From Streptomyces sp. NBC_00102 (lineage in GTDB: Bacteria; Actinomycetota; Actinomycetes; Streptomycetales; Streptomycetaceae): a stretch of 64,000 nucleotides of DNA. Of this stretch, positions 20,901-32,900 are shown one piece after another; position 1 is the first letter of the stretch; every line of letters starts with the position of its first letter. The notes under the pieces were generated by a model. The model had not been told where the DNA came from and made no database searches. It worked only from the letters and a program-made list of their open reading frames with translations. The stretch lies in assembly GCF_026343115.1 (NCBI RefSeq), contig NZ_JAPEMC010000001.1:5931001-5995000 (forward strand). The letters are read 5' to 3'. A program made the translations under genes and the position numbers.

Positions 20901-23900
20901 AGCCGTGACGGTGCAGACGGTGGACGGCCGCCGTCAGGGTCTCGTCCCACTGACGCGGATCCCGGTGCGGGCTCCGCGCCACGATCCGGGCCACGTCCCG
21001 CGGGTCGGCCATCACGATGGTGGAGAGCCGGTAGAGGGTGATGGCCCCGGTACCGGCCTGCTGGGCCCTCTCCGCGATGTCGCCCGGGATCCGGCCGATG
21101 GCCCCGAACCAGCGCAGCAGCCGTGCGGTTTCCCTCCCGCCGCCCACCACGAGGTCACGGCGGAGGCTGTCCACGGCCCCGGGGTCGAACCAGGGCCGGT
21201 CCAGCAGGGCGCGCACCAGGTCCGGGTTCACGTCCCATGCCAGCCCGAGGGCGGCGGCGGGGTCCTGCGGGGCGGGGGCGGGCTGGGTGAGGTCGGGTTC
21301 GGTGGCGTCGAGTCGGGTGGAGTCGGCTGTGGTGGTGTCGGGTTCGGTGATCTCGAGGTGGGTGAAGTCGGCCGTGACGGGGCCGGGTTGAGCGGTACTG
21401 GGCGGGGTGACGTCGGTCCGGGTGGGTGGCGCCGCGCTGGGACCAACCGGGCTGGGTCCAGCCGTGGTGGCTCCCGGTTGCGCCGGTTGTGCCGTGCCGG
21501 GACCCGCCGTGCCGGGGCCGGGCGGCGGCGCGGCCGTGCCGAGGTCGCCGTCCGTTTCGCGTTGACGCCCGATCGCCAGGTTCACCACCTCGGTGAGGAC
21601 GGGGTCGGCGAGGGCGGTGTGGGGGGTGATGTCGTTGCCGTGAAGCTGCCGTATCAGCTCCGTGAGCTGCTCGATGGTCAGTTCGTGGTGGGCGGCCAGC
21701 GCCATGAGCCAGGCCCGCTCGCGGCGGTCGCCCATCTCCAGGTAGCTGTGTCCCAGGCCAGTGTCGCCCCGCAGGTTGTCATTGACCCTGATCAGGGCGC
21801 GCCGCCAATCGAGGAAGCTGCCGTAGGCGGTGGGCAGGGCCCACGGGCCGCGGTTCATGACCCGGAGCAGATGCAGCGGGTCGGCCATCGCTGTCAGGGA
21901 CAGGTCGTACAGGAGCCTGGTGGTCATGCCGTGCTCCAGTGCCAGGGCGCCGAGGTCGTCGGGGGTGCGCCCGAGCGCCTCGATCCACTCCAGGAGCTGG
22001 TTGGTCGCGGTGGCATCGGTGATGTTCAGCGTGAACCGGAGCGTGTTCACCAGCGCCGGGTCGAACCACCCGTAACGCAGCAGCCGACCGGGCAGTTCGC
22101 TGTCCACTCCCCAGGACGTGCTGAGCGAACCCGCGTCCCAGCGGTGCCCCTCGGCCGCGGGTTCGTAGCCGGGCAGCGCGTCCGGGTGCGGCGTCGGGCC
22201 GGTGACCGGGCCCCGACCGGACGGGCCTGCCTCGGGCGGCTGGGTGCCGAGGGGAGCGTACGCGGGAAGCGCGGGGACGTTCGCCCCGGTCGTGGACGTG
22301 GGCGCGCCGGCCGGCGCGAGGTTGCCTGTCGCCCGGTCCACCTGCGCGATGACGGCCGGGTCGTCGAACGCCAAGCCCGGCCGGATGCCGCTCGCAGGCA
22401 GCAGCGGCGCCAGGGCCATCAGCTCGGTGAGCGACAGCCGGTGGTGGTCGGCGAGCGCCACCAGCCACACGCGTCCGCGGTGGTCGTCCTCCGGGATGCC
22501 GGAGCTGTGCAGTCCGTCGGCGACGGCGTACGGGGTGTCCCGCAGCCGTCGTGCGACGTCCTGCCCGTTTCGGGCCGCAGCCTCCAGCAGGTGCCGGGGA
22601 TCGGCCATGACGTTCCAGGCCGTCAGGTAGACCTGCTGGATCTGGAAGTCGTGCGCCCGCGCGAGGTGCGGGAGATCGTCCGGGACGCGGCCGATGGCCT
22701 CGATCCAGTCCAGCAGATGGAGAGTGCGCTGCCCCTGCGGGATGTCCAGTGCCTCGCGCAGTCGCTCCACCGCTTCGAGGTCGGGCCACTCGTGTTCGGC
22801 GAAGCTCGCGACCCGCTCGCGGGAGACGCGCCACAGGGCCGCGTAGCGCCGCGTGCTGGGGTCCGCCAGGGCGGCGGCGCTCGGCCGCCCCGGGGGGATC
22901 GCCGCGGGTACGGGCCGACTGCTCGCGCGGGCGACCATCCTGAACACGGTGTGGTCGTCGGCCGCCGTGCCCACCTGTACCTGGGCGTTGCGCAGTTCCT
23001 CCGCCAGCTGCGGCATGTCGTACACCGAGATGTCGTGGTGGTCCACGAGCGCTGTCAGCCAGGCTCGTCCGCGGTGGTCGTCCCGGGCCGGATACCGGTC
23101 GTCGGGAACGGCGTTGGGCAGTTCCCGCTGCCACTCGTTGGGGCCGGTGCCCGGTCGCGTGCTCATGATCCGGCTCATGTGCTCCGGGGTGGCCATGATG
23201 GTGGAGGCCAGCCGGTAGAGCATCGTGGCGGAGGTGTAGTGCCGCATGGCCAGCTCTCTCAAGCCGGTGGGGACATGACCGATGCCCTGGAGCCAGTGCA
23301 GGAATCGGGTGGTCTCGTCGCCGGGGGCGATGCCCAGCGATTCGCGGAGCTGACCGACTGCCTCCAGGTCGAGCCCGGTGTCGTCCCGGAGCTGACGCAG
23401 GAGCCTGGCGGAGGTGCGCCAGCTGAAGGACAGTCGGGTGGCGGTGGACCGGCCCGGGGCCTGGGCGGAGGAGCCGGGGGCCTCGTCGCCGGGCAGGGGG
23501 GCGTCCGTCCGGCGCGGGTCCGGATCGGTGGGGCGGGTGTCGGCGGTGTTCGGTTCGGTGGGGCGGGTGTCGGCGGTGTTCGGTTCGGTGGGGCGGGTGT
23601 CGGCCCTCCGGTTGTGCACGAGTGCGGTCAGGCGGGTGTCGTCGAGTGGCGTGCCGGGCTCCACTTCGTGGGCAGCGAGCTGCGGGACCAGGGCGATGAG
23701 CCGGCTGATGCCGAGTCCGTGGTGGGCCGCGAGTTCGATGAGCCAGGCGCGTGCGCGGTGGTCGTTGCGGGATACGTAGCCGTCGTGCAGGCGCGGTACG
23801 GCGTTCGTCAGGACGGTTCGCCAGGTGGCGCCCGTCCGGTCCGGGCGCTGGGCCACGATCCGGGCGACGTGCTGCGGATCGGCCGTCACCGTGATCGAGA

Positions 23901-26900
23901 GGGCGTACAGCGTCCGGGGCGCGAGGCCCAGCTCCCGTGCCTGCCGCGTGAGGTCGAGGGGAACGCGGCCGATGATACTGATCCAGTTCAACAGCGCCGT
24001 GGTGGCCGCACCGGTTCCGAGGCCCAGCTCCTGACGGAGCCGGTTCACGGCCTCTGGGCGGAACCATCGGTGTTCCGACAGTTCGGCCACCACGCCCGGG
24101 TCCGCATCCCACGCCTCCGCGAGCGTGGGCACTTCGTCGCGCGGGATCGCGGTGCCGGGCCCGGTCGTCGTGGGCCGGGGGACCGCCGCCGTCGGCGCGG
24201 GTGGGGCGGCGGGCGCTTCCGCGCTGTACGCCGGTGCGGGCGCGGTGTATTCCGGGAGATGGTCCGCGGCCTGGGCCGCCATCTCGGCCAGTACCGGGTC
24301 AGCGAGCCGGTCCAGAGGCAGGAGGCCGCGGTCGGCCAGACGCGGAACGAGGGATTCCAGCTGGGAGAGGGACAGCCGGTACTGGTCGGCGAGTTCGAAC
24401 AGCCGGGCCCGCGGGCGGTGGTCGGACTCCAGGAAGAGGTCGGCACGCACGGCGTCGGCGACCCCTTGCGGGTCCGTCAGCAGCCTGGACAGGTCCGCGC
24501 GTCCGCCCCTGACGGCGGCGTCCAGCAAAAGACGCGGGTCGGCCATCGTCAGCAAGGCGATGTTGTACAGCCGGTCGGGCTCGACGCTGTGCTGCTCAGC
24601 GAGGACGGACAGGTCCGTGGGGATACGGCCGATGGCCTCCACCCAGCGCAGCAGCTCGGTGAGCTGAGCTCCGTCCCTCACGCCGAGTTCCTGGCGGAAG
24701 TTGTCCATCGTGAGCGCGTTGAACCACGGGTGTCCCACGAGCCGGCCTGCCAGGTCCCCGGGGATCCGCCACCACGAGGTGAGGTGGGCGGCGAGTTCTC
24801 GCCCGGCGGCGTCCGCCCGAGGATTCCGTCCGCTGGGGCCACTCGGTCCGCTCGGGCGGCGTGGGCCGCCCAGGTTGCCCGAACTGTCCCCCTCCTGTGT
24901 TCCGTTGGTGCCGGCCACACCGGCAAGCGGTCCTGGAGTGGCCCGGGAACGGCCCAGTTGAGCAACTGCCGAGGTAACGGCCGGATCGGAAAATTCGGTT
25001 GACGGGGTGACGCCGTGCTCGCGGAGCAGGTCGGCGAGGATCGGCAGGCTGACGACGAGTACGTGGTGGCGGGCGGCGAGAGCCGCCAGCCAGGCGCGAG
25101 CTGGGTGGTTGTCCAGTGGCAGGTACCGGCTGTCCACGCCGTCGGCCGCGGTCGTCAGAGCCACCTGCCACATGTCCGGGGTGATGGAAGGCAGCTCGGC
25201 CATCATCCGGGCCATGTGCTCCGGGGTGGCCATGATGGTGGAGGCGAGACGGTAGAAGGTGGCCGTGTCGGTGCCGCGCTCGCGTGCGAGTTCGGCCAGC
25301 GTGGTGGGGACACGACCGATGGCCTGAAGCCAGTGGAGGAACCGGGTGCTGCTGGAGTTCACACCCAGTTCGCGGCGCAGGCGGTCCACCGCGGAGAGGT
25401 CGAACCCGTGGTCGTCGCGGAGCCGACGCCGGAGGTCGGCGGAGGCCCCGAACAGTGTGGCGAAGGGACGGCCGGGCGCCCGGGCGGCGGACAGCGGGGC
25501 TTCGTCGGCGGGGAGGGGGGCGTCGACGGTGGCGTCGAGCCTGATCGAGTCGCCGGCGGGGGAAATCGGACGGGGGCTGCTGGTGGGGTCGGGGACACCG
25601 GGGACCGGCCGGGGCGCGGGTTGTGGCGACAGGGCTGTCAGGACGTCGTCGGACGTCACGGACCAGGAGGAGCCCGAGGACAGAGTCAGGCTGTCGTCCG
25701 CGTCGCCTGTGCCGTCCGTGCCGTCAGTGTCTTCCGCGTCCTTCGTCGTGGATTCCGCGTCGGACTCCACAGGGGGTACGGAGGTGTCGGCCTCGTCGCC
25801 GACAACACCCGAGGAGTCCGGGACGCCGGCAGTATCCGAGGCATCCGGGGTATCACGAACAGCCGCGAGTCCGACTCCCCCGCCCGGGTAGAAGATCCGC
25901 CAGCGCCCGGCGCTCCCGTCCGGCGCCGGGTTCAGTTCCAGGACGGTCTTGCCGTCCGCGCCCACCCAGGGATCACGTACGCCCCAGTTCGCGTTCATGA
26001 CGACCAGCCCGGTGCCGTCGGCGAGCGTCTGCACTTCGGCGGAGAGCAGGCTGGGCACGACGGCGGACGGATCGGACCCGGCGGGAGTGGACGGACCGGC
26101 GAGAGGCGAGGCGGACGATTCGCTCTGCGCGAGCGTGGCCGCGCGGGGGCTGATGATGACGAGGACGGTGCCCACGGGGAGCTTCGCCAGGTCGCCGCGC
26201 ACTCTCATCAGCTCGGCGTAGTCCCCGAGTTCGAGGATCCGCGTACGTCCGCCCCGCATGGTCACCCTGGGCAGGCCGTCCGGGCCACTGTCCGCGTCCG
26301 TACTCACGCCGGTGCCCGCGCCGCCGGTGGCGAGGTAGAAGCGGGAGGCCGACGCGAGCGGCATGGGCCTGTCGTGGGCCACCAGCAGGCCGTCGGTGTC
26401 CCGGCTCCACTCGGTGTAGCGGTCCGTGTCCGGCAGCCCCTGGATCGCCTTGCGCCGGGCAGCCTGTGTCCCAGGGGCGTACGAGGCCACACCGATCCGG
26501 GCGCCCCCCGCCGAGGTGACCTCACTCAGCACCACGTCGGAGTGCCAGGGCTGGAAGCGCGCCGGGCCGGGAAGCAGACGGTGCGGGTCGGTGATCGACT
26601 TGCCCTGGAGCAGCCGCTCGGCCGACGGCAGGGACATACGTACGACCACGGGATGCGGCAGGTCCACCTCCACGGTGCCCAGGACGTCCCGCTTGCCGAA
26701 CGTGGATCGCAGACGGTGGTGCAGCCCGGCCGACAGCCGTATTCCCAGGGTGAACTGCACGAGGACGGACGGCAGGTGGATCTGCTTCTTCCGCGTCTGA
26801 CTGGGTGACTGGGCCGTGGCCAGCAGGCTGGACTCGGCCACCATGACGCCGGGCGTGGCAAGGCCCTGGTACAGGTCGTGGGTCCGGAAACGCATCCATC

Positions 26901-29900
26901 CGCCGCCCGCGTGTTCTTCGTTGCTCTCGGTGGAAAGCACCGCGTTTGCAGCGGCACCCTCCTCCCAGCCCTCGGAGTGCGCCTCTTCGTCGTACTCGAA
27001 GACCACGCGCTCTCCCGGGCCCAGCACCCGGCCCTCGGTGAGCCGCGCGTCGGCCGTCACCCGGAGGTCCTCGCCGCCGAGTACACGCGGGACATAGGTC
27101 TCGGGCAGTTCGGTACCGGTGGCGGCGATGCCGGGCAGCGCGGCGATCAGCCACTCGGTGGACAGTGCCGAGTCCAGAGTCGCGGAGGCGGCCCCGTCCA
27201 CCGTGGTGAACTGCGGCATTCCGTTGAGGCCGCGTACCAGCGTGGCCAGCGCCGCCCGGATCACCGGGGCGCCCTGGAAGTTGTTGATCTGGGCCTCTTC
27301 AGGCACCGGCGAGCCTGCTGCCCGCCATGGGCCGAGCGGCTGGACCGCCTTCCCGAAGGCCAGCATGCGGGCCTGCGGCGGCCGGGGCGGGCTCATCCGT
27401 GACAGGGCCAGCAGGTCCGACCGGAGCATGCGGAAGCGCAGGAAGCGGTCGTCGGGGCCGGTACGCGGCGCCGCCAGTTCCACGACGGCGACGGGCGGCG
27501 TCCCGACGGGCTTGCCCGGCTCGTACAGTTCCACGGCCAGGCGGACGGGAAATCGGATGTCGACGCGTGCGGCGTCGGGAGGGGTGAGGACGAGCACCCC
27601 GCCGCTCCGCTCCCGGGCCCGCTCCCACGCGAGGACGTCGCCCAGCGTCATGACCGACAGCGTGTTGCCCGCCCCCGCGCCCCCCGACCCCTCGTGGTCG
27701 GCGTCGACATAGCCGATGGGCAGGCCGAACAGCAACGGCGTCCGCTGCGACACCCTGGCCCGGCTCTGCGTCTCCTCCGCCTGCGCGGCGGTGATGTGCA
27801 TGATCATCTGCCGGGCGGTGACCTGGCCGTCGTACTCGCCCCGGCCCCGGGTGACGGTGAACCGGGCCTGGAAGACCACCTTGCCGTTCCGGTCCCGCAG
27901 CGAGACCGGAATGCCGCCGTCCATGGCTCCGGAGAGCAGCGAGGCACCGCCTATCCGGCTGAGCGCCTGGGTGAGACGGCGGGTGTTGCCGAACGGGTCC
28001 TTCGACGCCGCCAGCGGGAGCACCAGGTCCGCGAGGTTCCGGTTCGTGCTCCGCCCCGTCAGTTCCGCGATTCCCTGCCGCAGTTGGAAGACCAGGTGCT
28101 CCGCGGAGGGGAAGGACTCGATCAGGCCCAGGCCGAGCGGGCCGGTGCCGTCGAGGAACGAGTTCGGCTCCCCGGAACCGGTGCCGCGCGGCGCGGCGAG
28201 CGCGGGCGGCGCGTCGGGCGCGGGCGGCACCGCGGGCCCGGCCTGCGTTGCGGGGGCCGGCGGAGTGAGGGAGGTGGAGGGGGCGTCGACGGCGGGGTCG
28301 GCCGGGGGCGAGTCGAGTTCGGTCACCCGACTGTCCAGCTCGGTCACGCGGCTGTCGACGTCGGTCAGGTACGTGTCGAGCTGGTCGCCCAGGCCGAAGT
28401 CGCGGGCCTGCTCCTCGGTGAGCCAGATGGCGACGGAATCGGGCAGTCTGAGCCCGTCGGCCGCCATCCGCGGTGGGTCGTACTTCGAGGAGACCTCGGC
28501 GGCCATGAGCACCACGAGGTCGGCCTGGACCAGGACGGTACGGCCGCCCGGATCGGAGACGGCCGTCCTGGTGACCGAGCCGGAGATCGCCCGGGACCGT
28601 GCCGCGCCCCTGGCCCTGACCGCGCCCAAGCCGGGACCACCCATGGCCCAGGCTTCGGGCGCGAGGTCACCCGCGCCCTGGAGGAACACACCACCCACGG
28701 CGGCGTACACGGACTCCCGTTCACCCGACGCCGACTGCCCCCCGGATACGTACTTCTCCACCGGGGGGCCCCCGACCACATGCACGACCCGCGGCCCGAC
28801 CACATGTGTCCTGACGCCCAGCGCCCCGGACAGCGACTCCCACCGACGGGGGAAGCGCAGGTTGTCCCGCGTCCACACCTGCCCGCTGCCGACCTGGAGG
28901 CCGACGGCGGTGCCCTCGGAGTTGAGCATGTCCTCGACGGTCACCGCGGGCATCAGGCCCGGAGTCGACAGGGCGCTGTCGTTTTGGGCGGCGGCGTCGG
29001 TCAGCAGCCGCGCCGCCTGCGCGAGCATGGTCTCGGCGGAGGCGACGTCCTCCAGGATCAGCCACGCGGGCAGTTCGGGGGCATTCGAGGTCCACCACTG
29101 CCTGTCGAGGAGGGTGTTGACGCCGAGCACCGGCGGCACGGAGAAACTCTCGGGGAGCCCCGGGGGCCGCAGCCGGGAGGTGTCCGGGGCCGTGTCGGGC
29201 AGGGTGAACCCGGCCGAGGAGTAGAAACGCACCGGTGCGGTGACCGGTGCGATCAGGGTGACGGTCCCGGGAGGTGCGGTGACGGCGTTGTTGCCGGTGC
29301 CGGCGACGAGAGCGGTGACGTCGGTGCTGGTGCTGGTGCTGATGGGAAGGGAGGTGTCGTTGGCGGTGCTGACGAGGTCGATGTCAGTGGCGACGACGGG
29401 GGCGATGTCGGTGGCGGTGACGTCGGCGGTGACGTCGACGCCGGTGCCGGCCCCGGAGCCGCTGGGGGTGGCGCCCGCGGGCTCCGGTGTCTTGGCGATG
29501 GTCACAACGGGCGGCTGATGCCTGCCGACTCGACCGGGCAGCACCGAGCGCCGCCAGAGGCGCTTGCGCTCGACGGATGTGATCGTCACGTCGAAGACCA
29601 GCGTGCCGTCCCAGGCTGCGGCCGGGCCCATGCCCTGGCTCTCGAAACCGCCCGCGATGGTCCGGCTGCCCTCGTTGGCGCGCGCCGAGGTGGCGACGAG
29701 TCCGCCGAACGCGGTGACGTACAGGTGCCCGGGAATGGGTTTGGCGGCGCCGCGCAGCACGATCAGGCCGCCGGTCTCCACGGACTGCCCCGAGGCAGCC
29801 TTCTGGACGGAGGTCATGGAGGTGACCATGTCGCGGTCGGCACGGTCGCCCAGGTACTCGGGGGCCGTGGCCAGCCGCCCCTTGACCCGGACGAGGACGG

Positions 29901-32900
29901 TCTGGGTGACATCCGCGTGCTTGCGGACCAGCGGGACGTAGACGCCCGTGTCGAGCAACTGGCCCTTGTGCGTCTGGAGGTTGAGGCCGGACAGGGCGGA
30001 CGTGAGGGCCCGGCTGTTGTTCCGCATCCGGTCGTGGTTGGCCTCGTCGATCCACCAGTTGCGCCGGTGCAGCCGGTTCCGGTCGTCCGGGCCCTGCCAG
30101 GCGGGCAGGATGCCGTACAGCCGGTCGTCCGTCGCGAAGATCCGCTCGATGCCCGCCAGCAGGTCCGTGGTGTCGAGCCCGGTCATGCTCACGCTGGCAC
30201 CCTTGGGCCCGGCCGGCATGATGCGGCCGAAACCGGACGGCTTGTCGAACGACGTCTCGGGCGCCGTCACGCCCTCGGGCAACGGCAGTCCCAGTTCGTC
30301 GGCCTCGGTGACGCTGAGCCGGAACCACAACCGCACCGTGGTCTCGGCCGGTTTGTCGCCGTGCACCCGGCGGGCCGGGGACACCGGGCCAGTCCCCCTG
30401 ACCCGTACGCGGACCTGCGCGAGGTAGAGCACCTCGTCCTCGCCGATGTCCACGCCGTGTTTCAGGGCGAGAGCCCGTGTGGTGGACTCGAACCTCGAAC
30501 GCGACCACTCCGTGCCCGGCTGGAGGAAGACGCGGGCCTTCGGGCCTCCCGCGCCGATCCCCACACCGACGCCGGGTCCGACCATGGCGACCGACTGCGA
30601 AGAACCGGACGTCTTCTGCTTGAGCGCCGTCACCGCCTTGTGCCGGGGCCGCAGCATGTTCGACGGCGTCCCCTTGGACGAGGAGGCGGTCTCCGCCGCG
30701 TCGGCCGGGGCGCTCTCCTCCGGCGTGCCGGCAGAGACGGTCACCTCCGGTGTGCCGCCGTCCCTGACGGGCTGCTTGCCCTTGGCGCTGCTGCTCGCCG
30801 TGGTCTCCGGTTCGGTCTCCGGCGTCGTCTCCGATTCGGTTTCCGGTGCGGGCCGGTTCACGGGTATCGGCGTGACCGAGAGGACATCGGCGGTGAGCCG
30901 TACGGCGCCCTTCGTTGTGCCGTCGGCGCCGACGAGGTCGAGGGAGGTCACCGGGCCGCCGAGTATGCGCCGGATGTCGCGGGTGAGAGCGCCGGCCGAG
31001 GCCATGCCGAAGGCGAGGCTGCGGCCGGGGCTGCCAGGACCGGTGAGCGCGGGGTGCACGCTGGAGGCGATCGCGTCGAAGAGACCGCCCCCGCCCTGGA
31101 GCGGGCTGCCCGGGTCGGTGGTGACCGGGCTCATCGAGGGCGACAGCGCCAGCTTCCGGCTTGTACCGGAGTCCAGAGCAGTGGGCTGCGAAGGCTGCGG
31201 ATCCGCCGTGTCGGGCACCAGATCCGCGGTCGGCACCCGGAACGTCATCCGGCTGTCCGCGCTGAAGGTGCGCTGCGGCCCGCCGGCGCGGGAGACCCGC
31301 ACGTTCCACTGCACCGGCCGGGAGACATCGACGCTGCCGTCGCGCCCCGTGATCTTGTTCAGGTCCGTGGTACCGGCAACCCGGGTGTCCGCCTTGCCGA
31401 GCACGTGGTAGCCCAGATTGACGTTGGCGGAGACACCCGCGAGCAGCGCGGGCTGCGGGGTCGGCAGCAGCGCGGTCCCGGTGACGCGCAGGACCGGCCC
31501 GCTGCTCCTGGAGGACTGCTGTATGACGTCGTTGCCGCTCTCCAGCTGAGTGAAGTGCCGCATCACGTCGTCCGGTCCGAGATTCCCGGACGACACCGTA
31601 GTGATGATCGGTCGCGGCTCCCGCGAGGCACGCTCCAGGGAGACCGTGACGTCGTACCAGCCGTCGCGGCCCCGGACCTGGAACGACTGCCCAGGGCCGA
31701 TGAACGACGCGGGGTCCGCGTCGAGGGCATCGATGACGTCCCGGGCGGAACCGCCCTCGGTGCCCAGCTCGATCCGTTCCCTGAGCCACAGGAGGTCGGT
31801 GGCCGGGACGTCGTGCAGGGTCGTGTGGCCGGGGGCCCGCATGCTCGACAGGTAGGCGGGCAGCCGCCATCTCAGGATCTGCCGGCCCGCCTCGCGCGCC
31901 GCCGCGATGGCCTGGTCGTGCCTGTCCCGAACCTCGGCCAGGGTACGCGCCGTGCGCCCCTCGACCGAGTCGAGCAGCGAGGTGACCTGGGCGCGCAGCT
32001 GCCTGACCTCCGCCATCCGACCGCTGCGGCCCCGCTTCGCCGCCTGCCAGGTGTCGACCGCGGCCATGATGGAGTTCAGCTGCCGGCGGGCGAGCGCGTC
32101 GTTCTCCGGCCGGGTCCTGCCGTCCTTCAGCCAGGTCTCCACGGCCGCGTCCACCGCGCCCAGTTCCTTCGAGCGGCGCACCCACCAGTGCGAGGCCGAC
32201 CGCTCCCGCCAGTTCTCGAACAGGGAGTGGTCGCCCGCCGGGGGCAGGGTGCCGTTGGCCGTGGGCGGGACGCCGAACGGGCCGGGGGAAGCGGCTGCCT
32301 GGGCCCGCGCCGAGTCAGCCAAGGCGCCCGGAGAGGCGAAGGTAGAGGCGTCCAGCGCCTCAGGGAGGAACAGCCCTGCCCGCTCCGGCGTCGGCGGATC
32401 GAGCCAGCTGAGGTCCGGGCCGAGTTCGATGGACTGCATCACGGCCGCCCGGTAGAGCGGCCGTTCGCTCACCCGGCCACGCTGCCCGTCGATCCAGTAG
32501 ATGCGGCCCTTGTGATTGACGGCGTTGATGGAGTGCGAAGGGCTCGTCAGGGACCGATTCCTCCCTTCCGGCTGGAACACGATGAGCGCGGAGGAACCGT
32601 GGCCGCCTCTGCGCAGGCGCGCCGCCACGCTGTTCCATGCCTGATCGGACGAGGACGTTCCGTCCGGTCGGTACTCCGGGCTACGCCATTGAGCGCGCAG
32701 CCAGGCAACGGTTCTGTTGTTGGCCCTGTCCTCGACGACAGGGGCGGCGGTGGGGTCGGCGGGGTCAATGGTGTGGACGACGGGTGCGGCGGCGGTGGGT
32801 ACGCCGTGCCAGGACAACAGCACGCTCCGCGTGACGTCCGAGCAGTTCGCGAGCCAGGCCGGGTCGTTCGTCCGGGCCCCGTTGACGCGCCGCACCCACT

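Larger units (their letters stand above)
10210..25480 (-). repeat. 21-copy ~200-residue helical repeat array in the first giant
   Basis: Each unit reads: W..[de]..., WFDP.AVe.LR..L.i, T..LL.WieAIGRvP.DL..LA..hGl....LY.ls...MAdPrHl..im, ~30 variable residues, Y...dDhrGRAWL.alA.hH.l....L..LvP.L...gi...t..dd. The IGRvP signature occurs (plus coordinates, copy 1 to 21) near 25316, 24624, 23964, 23278, 22688, 21970, 21090, 19424, 18820, 18130, 17530, 16505, 15865, 15259, 14645, 14035, 13345, 12733, 12080, 11205 and 10600. Spacing is mostly 590-720 nt. A subset (copies 1, 4, 8, 14, 15, 20) carries ATPEHM instead of ADPrHl. I do not recognise this repeat family. Confidence 0.85.

Noticed and set aside
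18424..25002. Long plus-strand open frame (2,192 codons) opposite the first giant
   Set aside because: Antisense shadow of the repeat-encoding frame caused by high GC. The translation is low-complexity Arg/Gly/Pro/Val/His with no domain, and the minus frame is continuous and rich in recognisable motifs.
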